Positions 54,282-63,043 of a DNA stretch of 64,000 bases are shown piece after piece; within the stretch, counting starts at the first letter, position 1, and every line of letters begins with the position of its first letter. The notes beneath the pieces were generated by a model, which was given only the letters and a program-made list of their open reading frames with translations, had not been told where the DNA came from and searched no databases. Source of the DNA: JBBITI01 sp963735055 (lineage in GTDB: Bacteria; Chloroflexota; Dehalococcoidia; Dehalococcoidales; UBA2162); NCBI GenBank assembly GCA_963735055.1, contig CAVTJN010000017.1:124001-188000 (forward strand), in the 5' to 3' direction. Both the position numbers and the translations under genes were made by a program.

Positions 54282-54737
54282 TCAGACGACCTCGAGGATC
54301 ATCTCAACTTCGACCGGCATCTGAAAAGGCAGCGACTGCATTCCCACCGCCGACCGGGCGTGCTTGCCGGCCTCTCCGAATATTTCGACCAGCAAGTCGG
54401 AACAGCCGTTGATGACCTTCGGCTGGTCCTGAAAATCATCGGTGCAGTTCACCATGCCCAGCACCTTCACCACGCGTTTCACCTTGTCCAGGTCGCCGAG
54501 GGTCGCCTTCACCGACGCCAGGCAGTTCAGGGCAGCGCTGCGAGCCATCTGGTAGCCCTGTTCCGTTGTGAGGTCGCGCCCCACCCTGCCCGAATGGGTC
54601 TTCCCGTCAACGTACGGACCGTGACCCGAGACAAAGAGAAGGTTCCCGGTTCTCACTGTTGGGACGTAATTGGCCAGCGGACCGGGGCGCTGCGGCAACG
54701 TCAGGTTCAATTCCTTTAGTCTTTGTTCGGCACCCAT
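54282..54737 (-). CDS. RidA-family protein (reactive enamine/imine deaminase)
   Basis: A 151-aa YjgF/YER057c/UK114-fold protein. LPQRPGPLANYVPTVRTGNLLFVSGHGP, LNCLASVKATLGDLDKVKRVVKVLGMVN and the C-terminal PVEVEMILEVV are family landmarks. The Arg that binds the substrate carboxylate in active RidA proteins is replaced near SAVGMQSLPFQMPVEVEM (family archetype has R before the VEVE), so deaminase activity is uncertain; it belongs to a divergent subgroup. GGAGGAG precedes the ATG. Confidence 0.85.
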   Translation of the reverse strand: MGAEQRLKELNLTLPQRPGPLANYVPTVRTGNLLFVSGHGPYVDGKTHSGRVGRDLTTEQGYQMARSAALNCLASVKATLGDLDKVKRVVKVLGMVNCTDDFQDQPKVINGCSDLLVEIFGEAGKHARSAVGMQSLPFQMPVEVEMILEVV

Positions 54738-54792
54738 CGAATCTCCTCCTTGATCCCCAAAATAGGCGCGATCCCCATGCGGATTCAGTATG

Positions 54793-55246
54793 CTATTGGT
54801 CCGCCGTCACGGGCCCCCTTTCGGTAATCTCGATCCCGATCCCGTCGGGATCCTTAACAAAGAACCGGCGCAATCCCCGCACCCCCACCGCCACCTCACT
54901 GATGAACTCCACGCCGTTTCGCTCCAAGTACTCAGCCGCTCCCGCTATGTCAGTTACGCTCAGGGCGAAATGCTTGACGCCGATGGTCTGCAGATCGGTG
55001 GTGGGAGTCCGGCGGTCCTCGGGCAACGGCCGTGCCTGAGCGAATTCGAACATCTCGATGGTGAAGCCCGACAGCCTGAGAAGGGCGACCTTCCCCCTGG
55101 TTCGGCATCTGAAAGGTCCGTTCACAGACAAAGCCGAGCTTCCGCTCGTAGAAAGCGATGCTGCGGCTCAAATCAGCCACGCTGATCCCCACGTGGTCCA
55201 GCGTGAATCCACCATCCATCTCCGGTTGGTCCGTGTTGGTGCTCAT
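54793..55246 (-). CDS. VOC-family metalloenzyme (glyoxalase/epimerase-like, frameshift)
   Basis: About 150 aa after removing one inserted base in the G-run near 55095. Two VOC half-domains: TLDHVGISVADLSRSIAFYERKLGF and GVKHFALSVTDIAGAAEYLERNG, ending FVKDPDGIGIEITER. The His-Glu-His-Glu ligand pattern of glyoxalase I/methylmalonyl-CoA epimerase is present in outline. Reaction not assignable. Confidence 0.8.
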
Positions 55247-55265
55247 TCTCGTCTCCCAGACCCGG

Positions 55266-55990
55266 TCACTGACCGAACCGCGGCCGGCCTTCGCTCAGCA
55301 GACGCAATTTCTCCGCGCTGACTATGGTCACCTTACCGCGGGTCGCGCTGATGATGCCCCTTTCCTTGAAGCGGCTCAGAGTCCGGATGGCCGTTTCCGT
55401 GGTGGTACCGGTCATGTCCGCGATGTCCTGCCGGGTAAACGGCAAAGTGGGCCCCAGCTTCGCCGAAAGCATGAACAGGGCATTGGCCAGGCGTTGCTCC
55501 ACCCGTTCGATGGCCAGGTCCTTGAGTCGGTCATGGGCGTCGCGGCAGGCGGCTTACCAGGACACTGATGATGCTCAGTGCCACCTGCGGCCGCATTGAC
55601 AGGAAGGCCAGGAAGTCAGCCCTCGGTACCGCCACCACGGCCGCCGACCCGGTCGCCTGCGCCGAGGCAGGATAAGGGCGGCCTTCAAAAACGGCCACTT
55701 CGCCAAACATCTCCCCAGGACCGAAGAAGGCAACGATGAAGTCTTTTCCGGCGGCGGAGTGTCTGATGGCACGGACCTGCCCTTCGGCCACCACGAACAG
55801 GTGGCGGGGGGCATCGCCCTCCAGGAATACCCATTCACCGCCGCCGAAGCGGCGGTAGTCGGAGATGGCCGCCAGTTCGCGGATGTCCTCGTGGCTCAGG
55901 GACGAGAAAGATCAAAGCCCCCCGCAGCCCCTTCTCCCGTTCGTCAGCCGGGCGCTGTGGCGCCGCGCCGCCGCTAGCCAGGTGCGTCAT
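55266..55990 (-). CDS. Crp/Fnr-family transcriptional regulator (two frameshifts)
   Basis: About 240 aa once two inserted bases (about 55907 and 55545) are removed. The N-terminal cyclic-nucleotide-like beta barrel reads LSHEDIRELAAISDYRRFGG, VAEGQVRAIRHSAAGKDF and FFGPGEMFGEVAVFEGRPYPASAQ; the C-terminal winged HTH is FTRQDIADMTGTTTETAIRTL. The Fnr-type [4Fe-4S] Cys set is not present, so it is a Crp-like sensor of another ligand. ATG 55990 overlaps the HNH-like gene by 17 bases. Confidence 0.85.
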
Positions 55991-56210
55991 GGCACTCCAC
56001 GCATAGAATCTCACAATTGGCCGGCGTGTCTCCGGAAAAGGCATCTCTGTACCGGGCCTGCCAGCCACCAGCAGTAACGTCGTCCCGTTTTTCCCAGCGG
56101 AGTGAGCGGCCGCAAGGGATGTAGAAATGCCGGTGGGTGCGCCGCGTGCACTCGCACTGTCCGCCAGCCTTGTCCCACGCTTGCCTGAGGACTTCGTCAG
56201 AAAATGCCAT
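55974..56210 (-). CDS. HNH-endonuclease-like small protein, 78 aa
   Basis: ATG 56210 follows GGGGAGG. CxCTRRTHRHF near residue 19 and NCEILCVECHDAPG at the end give two Cys pairs around a beta-beta-alpha-like core, resembling a zinc-stabilised HNH fold without a clear catalytic His pair. Overlaps the Crp/Fnr gene (17 bases), so the two are co-expressed. Function unclear. Confidence 0.6.
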   Translation of the reverse strand: MAFSDEVLRQAWDKAGGQCECTRRTHRHFYIPCGRSLRWEKRDDVTAGGWQARYRDAFSGDTPANCEILCVECHDAPG

Positions 56211-56372
56211 CGGTGCACCTCCCCGCGACGTCGCGTCCTACCCAGATTATCTACCGAAGGGGCGTCCAATGCAATTACCCGAACGGTGATTCGGGTATCA
56301 GGTTCTGCAGTCCAAGGATTGCCGCCAGTCTGGAGTTGGGAAGCTGGTGACTGGCCACCGGCCGCTACCCGG

Positions 56373-57815
56373 TCACCGCATCGCGTTCGTTGCCGGTTCT
56401 CGGTTCGCCTTGGGTCGCGCCAACGACGCAAAGACGCCCCCGAAGCAGAGCACCGCGAAGATGATGAAACCCGTCTCCGCGCTCCGGAGGAAGAGTGGGT
56501 ACAGGTCGGGCGTAATCTTCACCTGGCCCATATAGACGGCAAAAAGGAGCATCGTGATGCCCAGGCTGAGCATCTGTCCCGTCAACCGCATGGTGCCCAG
56601 CGTCCCCGAGGCCACCCCGTAATAGCGCCTTTCAACCGAACTCATCACCGCGTTGGAGTTGGGTGAGGAGAACAGGGCGAACCCCAGACCCAGGATCAGC
56701 AGCGTGAAGATCATGAACACCATGCTGGTTCCCCGGTCCACCTGCGTGAGCAGAATAAGGCCCACCGTGGTGATTGACATCCCGATCGAAGCCAGCCATC
56801 GTGGCGCGAACTTGTCCGACAGCCGGCCGGCCAGCGGTGACAGCACCGCCATCACCACCGGTTGCGTAATCAGTACCAGCCCGGCGCTCTGCGGGCTCAG
56901 ACCCTTGATGTACTGCAGGTAGAGGCTGAGGAGAAACGAGACCGCGCTGGTGGCGCTGTAGTTGATCAAGGCGGCCAGGTTTGAGAAGGCGAAAACGGCG
57001 TTGAGGCTGAACAGCCTGACGTTGAGCACGGGAGCCGATGTCCGCCGCTCCCACAGTACAAAGGCGACCAGTCCGGCAACCCCCGCCAGCAGAAACCACG
57101 CCCCCATCAGCAGCGGCAGTCGGGAGAAACCGAACATCAACGCCACCAGTGAGGCCCCGTAAATGACGGAGCCCGCGACGTCAAACCGCTCGCCCTTCGC
57201 CTCCGCCCATTCGCCCTTGAGTTTCCAGAAGGTGGCCACGATCGTAATGACGCCGAGCGGCAGCGCGAAAGCAAAGATGCTCCGCCAGCCAAAATGCTGA
57301 GTCAGCAGGCCGCCGATGGAAGGACCCAGAGACAGCCCGGTATATACTGCCGCCACCTGGAAGCCCAGCACCTTTCCCCGCTCCCGGGCCGGATACAGTG
57401 ACGTCAGGATCGCCATCGACGTCGCCGAGAGAATAGCGCTGCCAATCCCTTGGAAGATCCGCGCCCCAATCAGCCAGATGCCGGACCGCGATACAAAGGC
57501 CATCAGGCAGGCCGCCGTGAAAACAAATACTCCTAGGATGAAAACTCTCTTTCGACCGTGGATATCGGCCAGCCGTCCGAAAGGGACTATGAAGACCGCC
57601 GCGGCCAGCAGAAATGCAGTCGCCACCCAGCTCAACGTCACCGCGTCCAGCGAAAACTCACGGGCGATCGATGGCAGGGCGATGTTGATCGACGAACTCA
57701 TGAAAGGGGTAAAGAAAGAGGCCAGCGTGGCCACCAGTAGCCCGGCCTTCCGGGCGGCGCCGGAGGCGTCGACTGGAGGGGAGAGGGTGGGGGGAGATTC
57801 CGGCCTGTCCGACAT
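56373..57815 (-). CDS. MFS drug/proton antiporter (DHA2-type)
   Basis: A 480-aa secondary transporter with about 14 hydrophobic helices. The cytoplasmic loop GRLADIHGRKRVF between helices 2 and 3 is the MFS motif A, RIFQGIGSAILSATSMAIL fits motif B, and GLSLGPSIGGLLTQHFGWRSIF fits the antiporter motif C. Substrate unknown; the group exports drugs or metabolites. Its promoter ends 8 bases before the ATG, so the mRNA is almost leaderless. Divergent from the BioF2-like gene. Confidence 0.9.
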   Translation of the reverse strand: MSDRPESPPTLSPPVDASGAARKAGLLVATLASFFTPFMSSSINIALPSIAREFSLDAVTLSWVATAFLLAAAVFIVPFGRLADIHGRKRVFILGVFVFTAACLMAFVSRSGIWLIGARIFQGIGSAILSATSMAILTSLYPARERGKVLGFQVAAVYTGLSLGPSIGGLLTQHFGWRSIFAFALPLGVITIVATFWKLKGEWAEAKGERFDVAGSVIYGASLVALMFGFSRLPLLMGAWFLLAGVAGLVAFVLWERRTSAPVLNVRLFSLNAVFAFSNLAALINYSATSAVSFLLSLYLQYIKGLSPQSAGLVLITQPVVMAVLSPLAGRLSDKFAPRWLASIGMSITTVGLILLTQVDRGTSMVFMIFTLLILGLGFALFSSPNSNAVMSSVERRYYGVASGTLGTMRLTGQMLSLGITMLLFAVYMGQVKITPDLYPLFLRSAETGFIIFAVLCFGGVFASLARPKANREPATNAMR

Positions 57816-57823
57816 GGAGTTAA

Positions 57824-57852
57824 AGTCTAGACGCCGCCGTATCTGTTGTCAA
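57824..57852 (-). promoter_or_regulatory. Promoter of MFS gene (near-leaderless)
   Basis: On the minus strand TTGACA, 17 bases, TAGACT, then 8 bases to the ATG. Confidence 0.65.
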
Positions 57853-57885
57853 ACGCCCGACGAACGGCGTCCGCCGGCGAGGCGT

Positions 57886-57915
57886 TTGACTCCTCCATTT
57901 CGGCGGTGCTACACT
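57886..57915 (+). promoter_or_regulatory. Promoter of BioF2-like gene (near-leaderless)
   Basis: TTGACT, 18 bases, TACACT, then 11 bases to the ATG, leaving a leader of about 4 bases. Confidence 0.6.
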
Positions 57916-57926
57916 GAAATCGATCA

Positions 57927-58904
57927 ATGTATAACCTGACCCGCGAGACATTCGACACTCTTGCCGCTCTCAGGGACTCAAGCCAGGAACTCCGCTGGAA
58001 TACACCATTCAGTCTACCCGCGTGGATGAAAGTGTGGTGGCAGCACTTCGGCGGCAGCTCCGCCCCGTATCTGGCGACGGTCCGCGACGGCAACCGCGTG
58101 ATCGGCGTCGCCCCCCTCAAGATTGACGGCGAGACCGCTTCGCTGGTGGGCAGTGACAACGTGTGTGACTATCTTGATTTCGCCATCACGCCCGGATACG
58201 AGACCGACTTCTTCAATGTGCTACTCGACGATCTGCTGCGGCAGAATGTGAAGCGGCTCAACCTGGGGCTGCTGCGGCCGGATGCCGTCGCACTCACCGG
58301 ACTGGCCGAGGTCGCCCGCAAACGAGGGGCCGCGGTCGCGATCACCCGGGAGGATGTCTCCTCCGAGATGGACCTGCCGGCTACTTTCGACGATTACCTG
58401 GGGACTTTGAACACCAAGCAGCGTCATGAGGTCAGGCGGAAGTTGCGGCGGCTCGAAGAAGCCGGCCAGACCGAATACCGTCTCCTGAATGGCGACCACG
58501 ACCTGGACGGTTCACTGGACAAGTTTCTGCACTTGTTCTCGCTGGCCCGGCGCGAGGACAAGGCGGGTTTCATGACCTCCGAAATGGAGGCCTTCTTCCG
58601 GGCGCTGGCTCACGCCATGGCGAAGGCCGGGCTGCTCCGGCTGGGGCAACTCGACTTCAACGGCCGCCCAGTGGCGATGATTCTCTGTTTTGACTATAAT
58701 GATTCTATGTACCTTTATAACAGCGGCTTCGATCCACAGTACGATTCCTTGAGCGTGGGGCTGCTTTCGAAGGTTTTCTGCATCCGGGATAGTATCCAGC
58801 AAGGGAAGAAAAGATTTGAATTCCTTAAGGGTGACGAGGTATACAAGCAGCGCCTGGGCGGCAGGGAAATCCCTTTGTGCCGCTGCCAGATTACCGCGGC
58901 CTAG
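57927..58904 (+). CDS. BioF2-like/GNAT_acetyltransf_6 acyltransferase
   Basis: A 325-aa member of the GNAT superfamily related to FemAB and the BioF2-like domain found in envelope and exopolysaccharide loci. FNVLLDDLLRQNVKRLNLGLLRPD, YLGTLNTKQRHEVRRKLRRLEE and the C-terminal FCIRDSIQQGKKRFEFLKGDEVYKQRLG are the family landmarks. It probably transfers an acyl or aminoacyl group onto a sugar or peptide of the envelope. The glycosyltransferase gene starts 21 bases downstream, so the pair likely acts together. Confidence 0.85.
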   Translation: MYNLTRETFDTLAALRDSSQELRWNTPFSLPAWMKVWWQHFGGSSAPYLATVRDGNRVIGVAPLKIDGETASLVGSDNVCDYLDFAITPGYETDFFNVLLDDLLRQNVKRLNLGLLRPDAVALTGLAEVARKRGAAVAITREDVSSEMDLPATFDDYLGTLNTKQRHEVRRKLRRLEEAGQTEYRLLNGDHDLDGSLDKFLHLFSLARREDKAGFMTSEMEAFFRALAHAMAKAGLLRLGQLDFNGRPVAMILCFDYNDSMYLYNSGFDPQYDSLSVGLLSKVFCIRDSIQQGKKRFEFLKGDEVYKQRLGGREIPLCRCQITAA

Positions 58905-58925
58905 CCCCGGGAACGGGAGAATAAT

Positions 58926-60143
58926 TTGCGCATAGCCATGTTGAGCGCCCACAGCTGCCCGGTGGGCCACCTCGGGACACGGGACACGGGCGGAATGAGC
59001 GTCTATATCCGCGAACTCGCCCGGGAGTTGGGCAAACAGGGACACAAAGTCGATGTTTTCACGCGCGTCCATGACCCGCGCGATCCGTTGGTGGAATCCC
59101 TGGGGCGAAATGCCCGCCTGATCCATCTGCGCGCCGGCGGCGACGAGGCGATGCACAAACTGGTGCTTTATTCCTATCTGCCCGATTTTGCCTGCAGCCT
59201 GGAAAGCTTCCGCAAAGCGAATGATCTCAACTACGACCTCATCTTCAGCCACTACTGGCTGTCCGGTCAGGTAGGGCAGGAGGTTCGCTCCTGGTGGGGC
59301 GTCCCCCATGTCCAGATGTTCCATACACTGGGCGTTATCAAGAACTCGCTGGGTGTGGGCGAAGAGGAGCCCGAACTGCGGGTCGAAAAAGAACAGGAGT
59401 TGGCCCGGGACTGCGACCGGATTATCGCCGCCACCGCCCGGGAAAAGTCCATTCTGGTAAACGTGTGCGGAGCCGCTCCCGACCGCGTGGCCGTGGTCCC
59501 CTGTGGCGTCAATCTGCGCACTTTCCACCCCATCGAGCGGACCGCCGCCCGGACCAGGGTCGGACTTGGCGACGGCAAGATCGTCCTCTTCGCCGGGCGC
59601 ATCGAGCCGCTGAAAGGAATTGACCTCCTCGTCAGGGCATTTGCCGCCCTCCCCGGAAGAGAGTCCACTCGACTCGTCCTTATCGGCGGCGACGCCTCGA
59701 GCGCAGCCGAGATCGAGCGACTCAAAGGCTTGTCCCGCGAACTGGGTATCGGTGACTCCGTCGTCTTCCCGGGTACGGTCAAACACGAGGTGATGCCCTA
59801 TTTCTACAACGCGGCTGACGTCTGTGTGGTCCCGTCCCACTACGAGAGCTTCGGGCTGGTGGCCTTGGAAGCCCTGGCCAGCGGCACTCCCGTGGTCGCC
59901 ACCGACGTCGGCGACCTCCGCCATATCATCCGCCAGGGAGAGACCGGCTATGTTCTGCCCGATCATTCGGTCGCCAGCCTGACCGCCAAGATGGCCGATG
60001 TCCTGGCTTGGCCGGAGCGGAATCTGCGCCGGGCCCGACTGATTCGGGCCTCCGTCGCCGGTCTGTCTTGGGGCAGCGTCGCCGGGCAGATCGACGAGGA
60101 GTTCCAACGTGTGTTGGCGGAGCGGTTGGCCCCCGTGGCCTAA
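58926..60143 (+). CDS. GT4-family glycosyltransferase
   Basis: A 405-aa retaining GT-B glycosyltransferase. The N-terminal Rossmann half has MSVYIRELARELGKQGHKVDV, the C-terminal half VLFAGRIEPLKGIDLLVRAF and PSHYESFGLVALEALASGTPVVATDVGDLRHI, where EX7E-type Glu residues bind the nucleotide sugar. Resembles MshA/D-inositol-3-phosphate glycosyltransferases and sucrose-phosphate synthase. TTG start at 58926 with GGGAG. In an operon with the BioF2-like gene, suggesting modified exopolysaccharide or glycolipid. Confidence 0.88.
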   Translation: MRIAMLSAHSCPVGHLGTRDTGGMSVYIRELARELGKQGHKVDVFTRVHDPRDPLVESLGRNARLIHLRAGGDEAMHKLVLYSYLPDFACSLESFRKANDLNYDLIFSHYWLSGQVGQEVRSWWGVPHVQMFHTLGVIKNSLGVGEEEPELRVEKEQELARDCDRIIAATAREKSILVNVCGAAPDRVAVVPCGVNLRTFHPIERTAARTRVGLGDGKIVLFAGRIEPLKGIDLLVRAFAALPGRESTRLVLIGGDASSAAEIERLKGLSRELGIGDSVVFPGTVKHEVMPYFYNAADVCVVPSHYESFGLVALEALASGTPVVATDVGDLRHIIRQGETGYVLPDHSVASLTAKMADVLAWPERNLRRARLIRASVAGLSWGSVAGQIDEEFQRVLAERLAPVA

Positions 60144-60166
60144 CCTCCCGTCCCCTTCGCTTCCCT

Positions 60167-60808
60167 TTAGGAAGACAGCCAGAGAACATCCCCGTGCAGG
60201 TCCGGGCTGTGCTGTCTCGCGGAAAACAAGGCGAATTGTTCCTTTTCCTTCTTGAGGACGGTGGGCTCCCCATGACCAGGGTAGACCACCGTGTCGTCGG
60301 GCAAGGCAAATACCCGGTCCTTAAGCGACCGCACGATCTCCTTGAAATCACCCGACGACCGCGTATTCCCGGGACCGCCCGGAAAGATCGTGTCCCCCGA
60401 GATCAGGTGATTAGCCAGCCGAAAACACAGACTGCCGCGCGTATGGCCCGGCGTATGAATGACTGCCAGTTTCAGTCTTCCCAGCAGCAACTCCTCCCCA
60501 CCCCGCAAACCCAACTCGGGCGGTGACTCCAGACCCGTTGCGTCCAGCGGATGACATCCGAACGGGACCTTCAGTCTGTTCCGTAGCTCGGCCAGGGCGC
60601 CGATGTGGTCCAGGTGGTTGTGCGTGAGTAGCACGTACTTCGGCGTGGTCCCCTTCAGTTCGGCAACGATAGCCGCGGCCTCGGCGGGCGCATCAACCAC
60701 CAGGCTCTCCTTCGTTACCGCGCACACCACTACGTAGGCGTTGGTTTCCCAAGGTCCCAGCCGCAGCCGGCTGATGCGCATCGCGGAGTCTTCAAAGAGT
60801 ACCGTCAT
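60167..60808 (-). CDS. MBL-fold metallohydrolase, glyoxalase II-like, second copy
   Basis: A 213-aa MBL-fold protein with THNHLDHIGA (HxHxDH), HTPGHTRG, ISGDTIF and YPGHGEP metal ligands, the same group as the gene at 46984. TVLKKEKEQFALF near the end is a variable helix. GGAGGTGG precedes the ATG at 60808. It faces the glycosyltransferase operon and probably hydrolyses a thiol adduct. Confidence 0.88.
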   Translation of the reverse strand: MTVLFEDSAMRISRLRLGPWETNAYVVVCAVTKESLVVDAPAEAAAIVAELKGTTPKYVLLTHNHLDHIGALAELRNRLKVPFGCHPLDATGLESPPELGLRGGEELLLGRLKLAVIHTPGHTRGSLCFRLANHLISGDTIFPGGPGNTRSSGDFKEIVRSLKDRVFALPDDTVVYPGHGEPTVLKKEKEQFALFSARQHSPDLHGDVLWLSS

Positions 60809-60914
60809 TTACCACCTCCGTCAGGGCACGTCTGGCTCGCCCTAGTATACTTTCGCGCCGCCCCGAATGCCAGCAGACTCTCCTCCAGCCCGCTCAATGC
60901 TCGGCACCCCCCAG

Positions 60915-60944
60915 TTGCACCCAGATGCGCATTTTTGATACACT
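60915..60944 (+). promoter_or_regulatory. Promoter of tRNA-Lys
   Basis: TTGCAC, 18 bases, TACACT, ending 9 bases before the tRNA. Confidence 0.55.
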
Positions 60945-60953
60945 GCCAATACT

Positions 60954-61029
<76 letters not shown>

Positions 61030-61154
61030 CAACCATCTGTGCGTGTTGGTTGGTCTGCGTTCCGCAGAGTCAGGTGGTCGCCCGCCGGTCTGCGATGCGA
61101 TGGTTTTATTGTCGGTTGCCCCAAATACGGTGTCCTGCGGCACTTACATTGTCT

Positions 61155-62005
61155 CTATTGGCCAACGATGAGCGAGCGGCCGCCGTCAACCAGCAGTTCC
61201 ACGCCGGTGATGTGGTTCGCCTCGTCCGAGGCAAGGAATAATGCTGCGTTGGCGACGTCCCAGGCCGAACCCATCTTGTGGCGCAGCGGTACGCGGGCAT
61301 CCCGCTCGGCCGCGACCTGAGCGCGGGTCTTGCCGGTTACGCGAACCCGCGTGTCGACCGCCATCGGCGTGTCCATCAGTCCAGGCATAATGACATTGGC
61401 CCGCACACCCCATTCTGCGTTATCCATCGCCAACTGCCTGGTGAATGCATTCATTCCGGCTTTCGTAGTCCATGGCCAACTGCCTGGTGAAGGCGTTCAT
61501 GCCGGCTTTGGTGACCTTATAGGCGATCAAAGGATTGTTCTCGATGACGGCAAAGGAGGAGATCATGATAATAACGCCGGAACGCTGTTGCCGCATGATG
61601 GGGATGACATACTTGCAGGCCATGATGGCTCCCCTGAGGTTAATGGCGGCGCACCGGTCGAATATCTCTTCGGTGAAATCGAGCAGCGTGGTGTCACCGC
61701 CGCCCAGGCTGACGCCGACGTTGTAGTGGAGAATATCAATCTTACCCCATCGTTTATGAGCCGCGGCAACCGCCGCAGCCAGCGTCGCGCCCCTGGTCAC
61801 GTCCGACTCGAAGGCGAAGCAATCGCCCCCTTTGCTCTCTAACCATCGATGCCGTCTCCTCGGCCGAGGCGAGGTTACGGTCGACGGCCATGACCCGGGC
61901 GCCTTCTTGCGAAAACCTCAATGCCGTCGCACGCCCGTTGCCGAGTGTTTCGCCGGGACTCTGACCGGCACCGATAATTATGGCGGTTTTCCCTTCCAGA
62001 CGCAT
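61155..62005 (-). CDS. SDR-family oxidoreductase with frameshift and 46-bp tandem duplication
   Basis: A short-chain dehydrogenase of about 265 aa if repaired. Pieces: RLEGKTAIIIGAGQSPGETLGNG (cofactor loop), then after one extra base near 61841 the middle with DILHYNVGVSLGGGD and MISSFAVIENNPLIAYKVTKAG (active-site Ser and YxxxK), then a third piece from AFTRQLAMDN to the end. The middle and last pieces repeat KAGMNAFTRQLAMD: a 46-bp segment occurs twice in tandem with several silent differences. ATG 62005 has GGAGG. Substrate unknown. Confidence 0.8.
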
Positions 62006-62233
62006 CGTTGCCTCCATGCCAATTCATATCCTCTTCCGGGCGCCCTCGATTAGGTTCTTCTGTATATTCAAACCTCGTGCCGCTGACACCGGCAGAAGTC
62101 TATGACCGCGGCCAGATGATGTCAAGCGCCGCCGGGCCGCTTACGAAAACTACCCATCCGGCCAGTGCGACATCCCAACCGCGGGAGGGCGCACCATAAC
62201 AGTCGCTGCTCTACTATGTTGTGGAGTAAGACG

Positions 62234-63025
62234 ATGAGTGTTTCAGCAGCGAGATGGGAGATCCCCTGGAACCAACGGCCAGATCGCACGCGATCTCCAG
62301 CCGCCAATAGCGCGGCGGAGCATACCGCCGAGGCGTCGAGATCGCGGACTGGCGTCGCATCGGCGGCGACCCGCATGATTCTGGATGCGGCCATGGTTGC
62401 CGGCCCCCTCTTGTTTCTCGGTACGACGGTTGTGCTTGAGTCGCTCCAGCCCGGCTACGACCGGGTGCGCGAAACCATAAGCTCTCTGGTGTGGGTCCAG
62501 GGGGGTTGGGCGCAGGCCGCGGTCTTCTTCCTGTTCGGACTCACGATGATGGCATTCGCCCGGCGCCTGAGCAGGCTCGACGGTGGCAGGGCATCCAAGG
62601 CCGGGAGCGCACTGGTGGGTCTCGTCGGCCTGGGGTTCATGGTCATCGCCATCTTCCCCACATCTGCCCCGCTGCAAGCGCCCGGGGTTGAATCAGCGAT
62701 TCACGATCTCACGGTGCGGGTGATGTCACTACTCTTCCCCATCGCCTGTGTATTGGTCTCGAAGGGCATCAGAAGCGGCTCGCCCCGCAGGGCAATGAGT
62801 ACCTACACGATACTCACTGCCGGACTGGGCAGCGTGCTCATTCCAGTTGGAGCGGTGGCGATATTCACCGACGCGTCCTGGTTGGGAGCGTTTGAGCGCT
62901 TGATGCTTGGAAATGGCCTTCTGTGGATGGAAGTGATGGGAATCCAACTCTGTCTCGGCCAGGGCCTGGGCCGGGAATGGCTATCGAAGTTGTCGCTGCC
63001 CAGGGGAGATCGAGAACCGCTGTGA
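62234..63025 (+). CDS. DUF998-family membrane protein
   Basis: A 263-aa integral membrane protein with about six helices. ILDAAMVAGPLLFLGTTVVLESL, YDRVRETISSLVWVQGGWAQ, GLGFMVIAIFPTSAPLQAPGVESAIHD and LTVRVMSLLFPIACVLVSKGI fit DUF998, a family of uncharacterised membrane proteins in Gram-positives and Chloroflexota. ATG 62234 has GGAG at seven bases and is preferred over 62165, whose extra residues are basic and unlike the family. Confidence 0.8.
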   Translation: MSVSAARWEIPWNQRPDRTRSPAANSAAEHTAEASRSRTGVASAATRMILDAAMVAGPLLFLGTTVVLESLQPGYDRVRETISSLVWVQGGWAQAAVFFLFGLTMMAFARRLSRLDGGRASKAGSALVGLVGLGFMVIAIFPTSAPLQAPGVESAIHDLTVRVMSLLFPIACVLVSKGIRSGSPRRAMSTYTILTAGLGSVLIPVGAVAIFTDASWLGAFERLMLGNGLLWMEVMGIQLCLGQGLGREWLSKLSLPRGDREPL

Positions 63026-63043
63026 CGTTTCACCCCATGGCAG

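Noticed and set aside
58512..60107. 531-aa minus-strand frame opposite the glycosyltransferase
   Set aside because: Antisense shadow of a clear GT4 gene.
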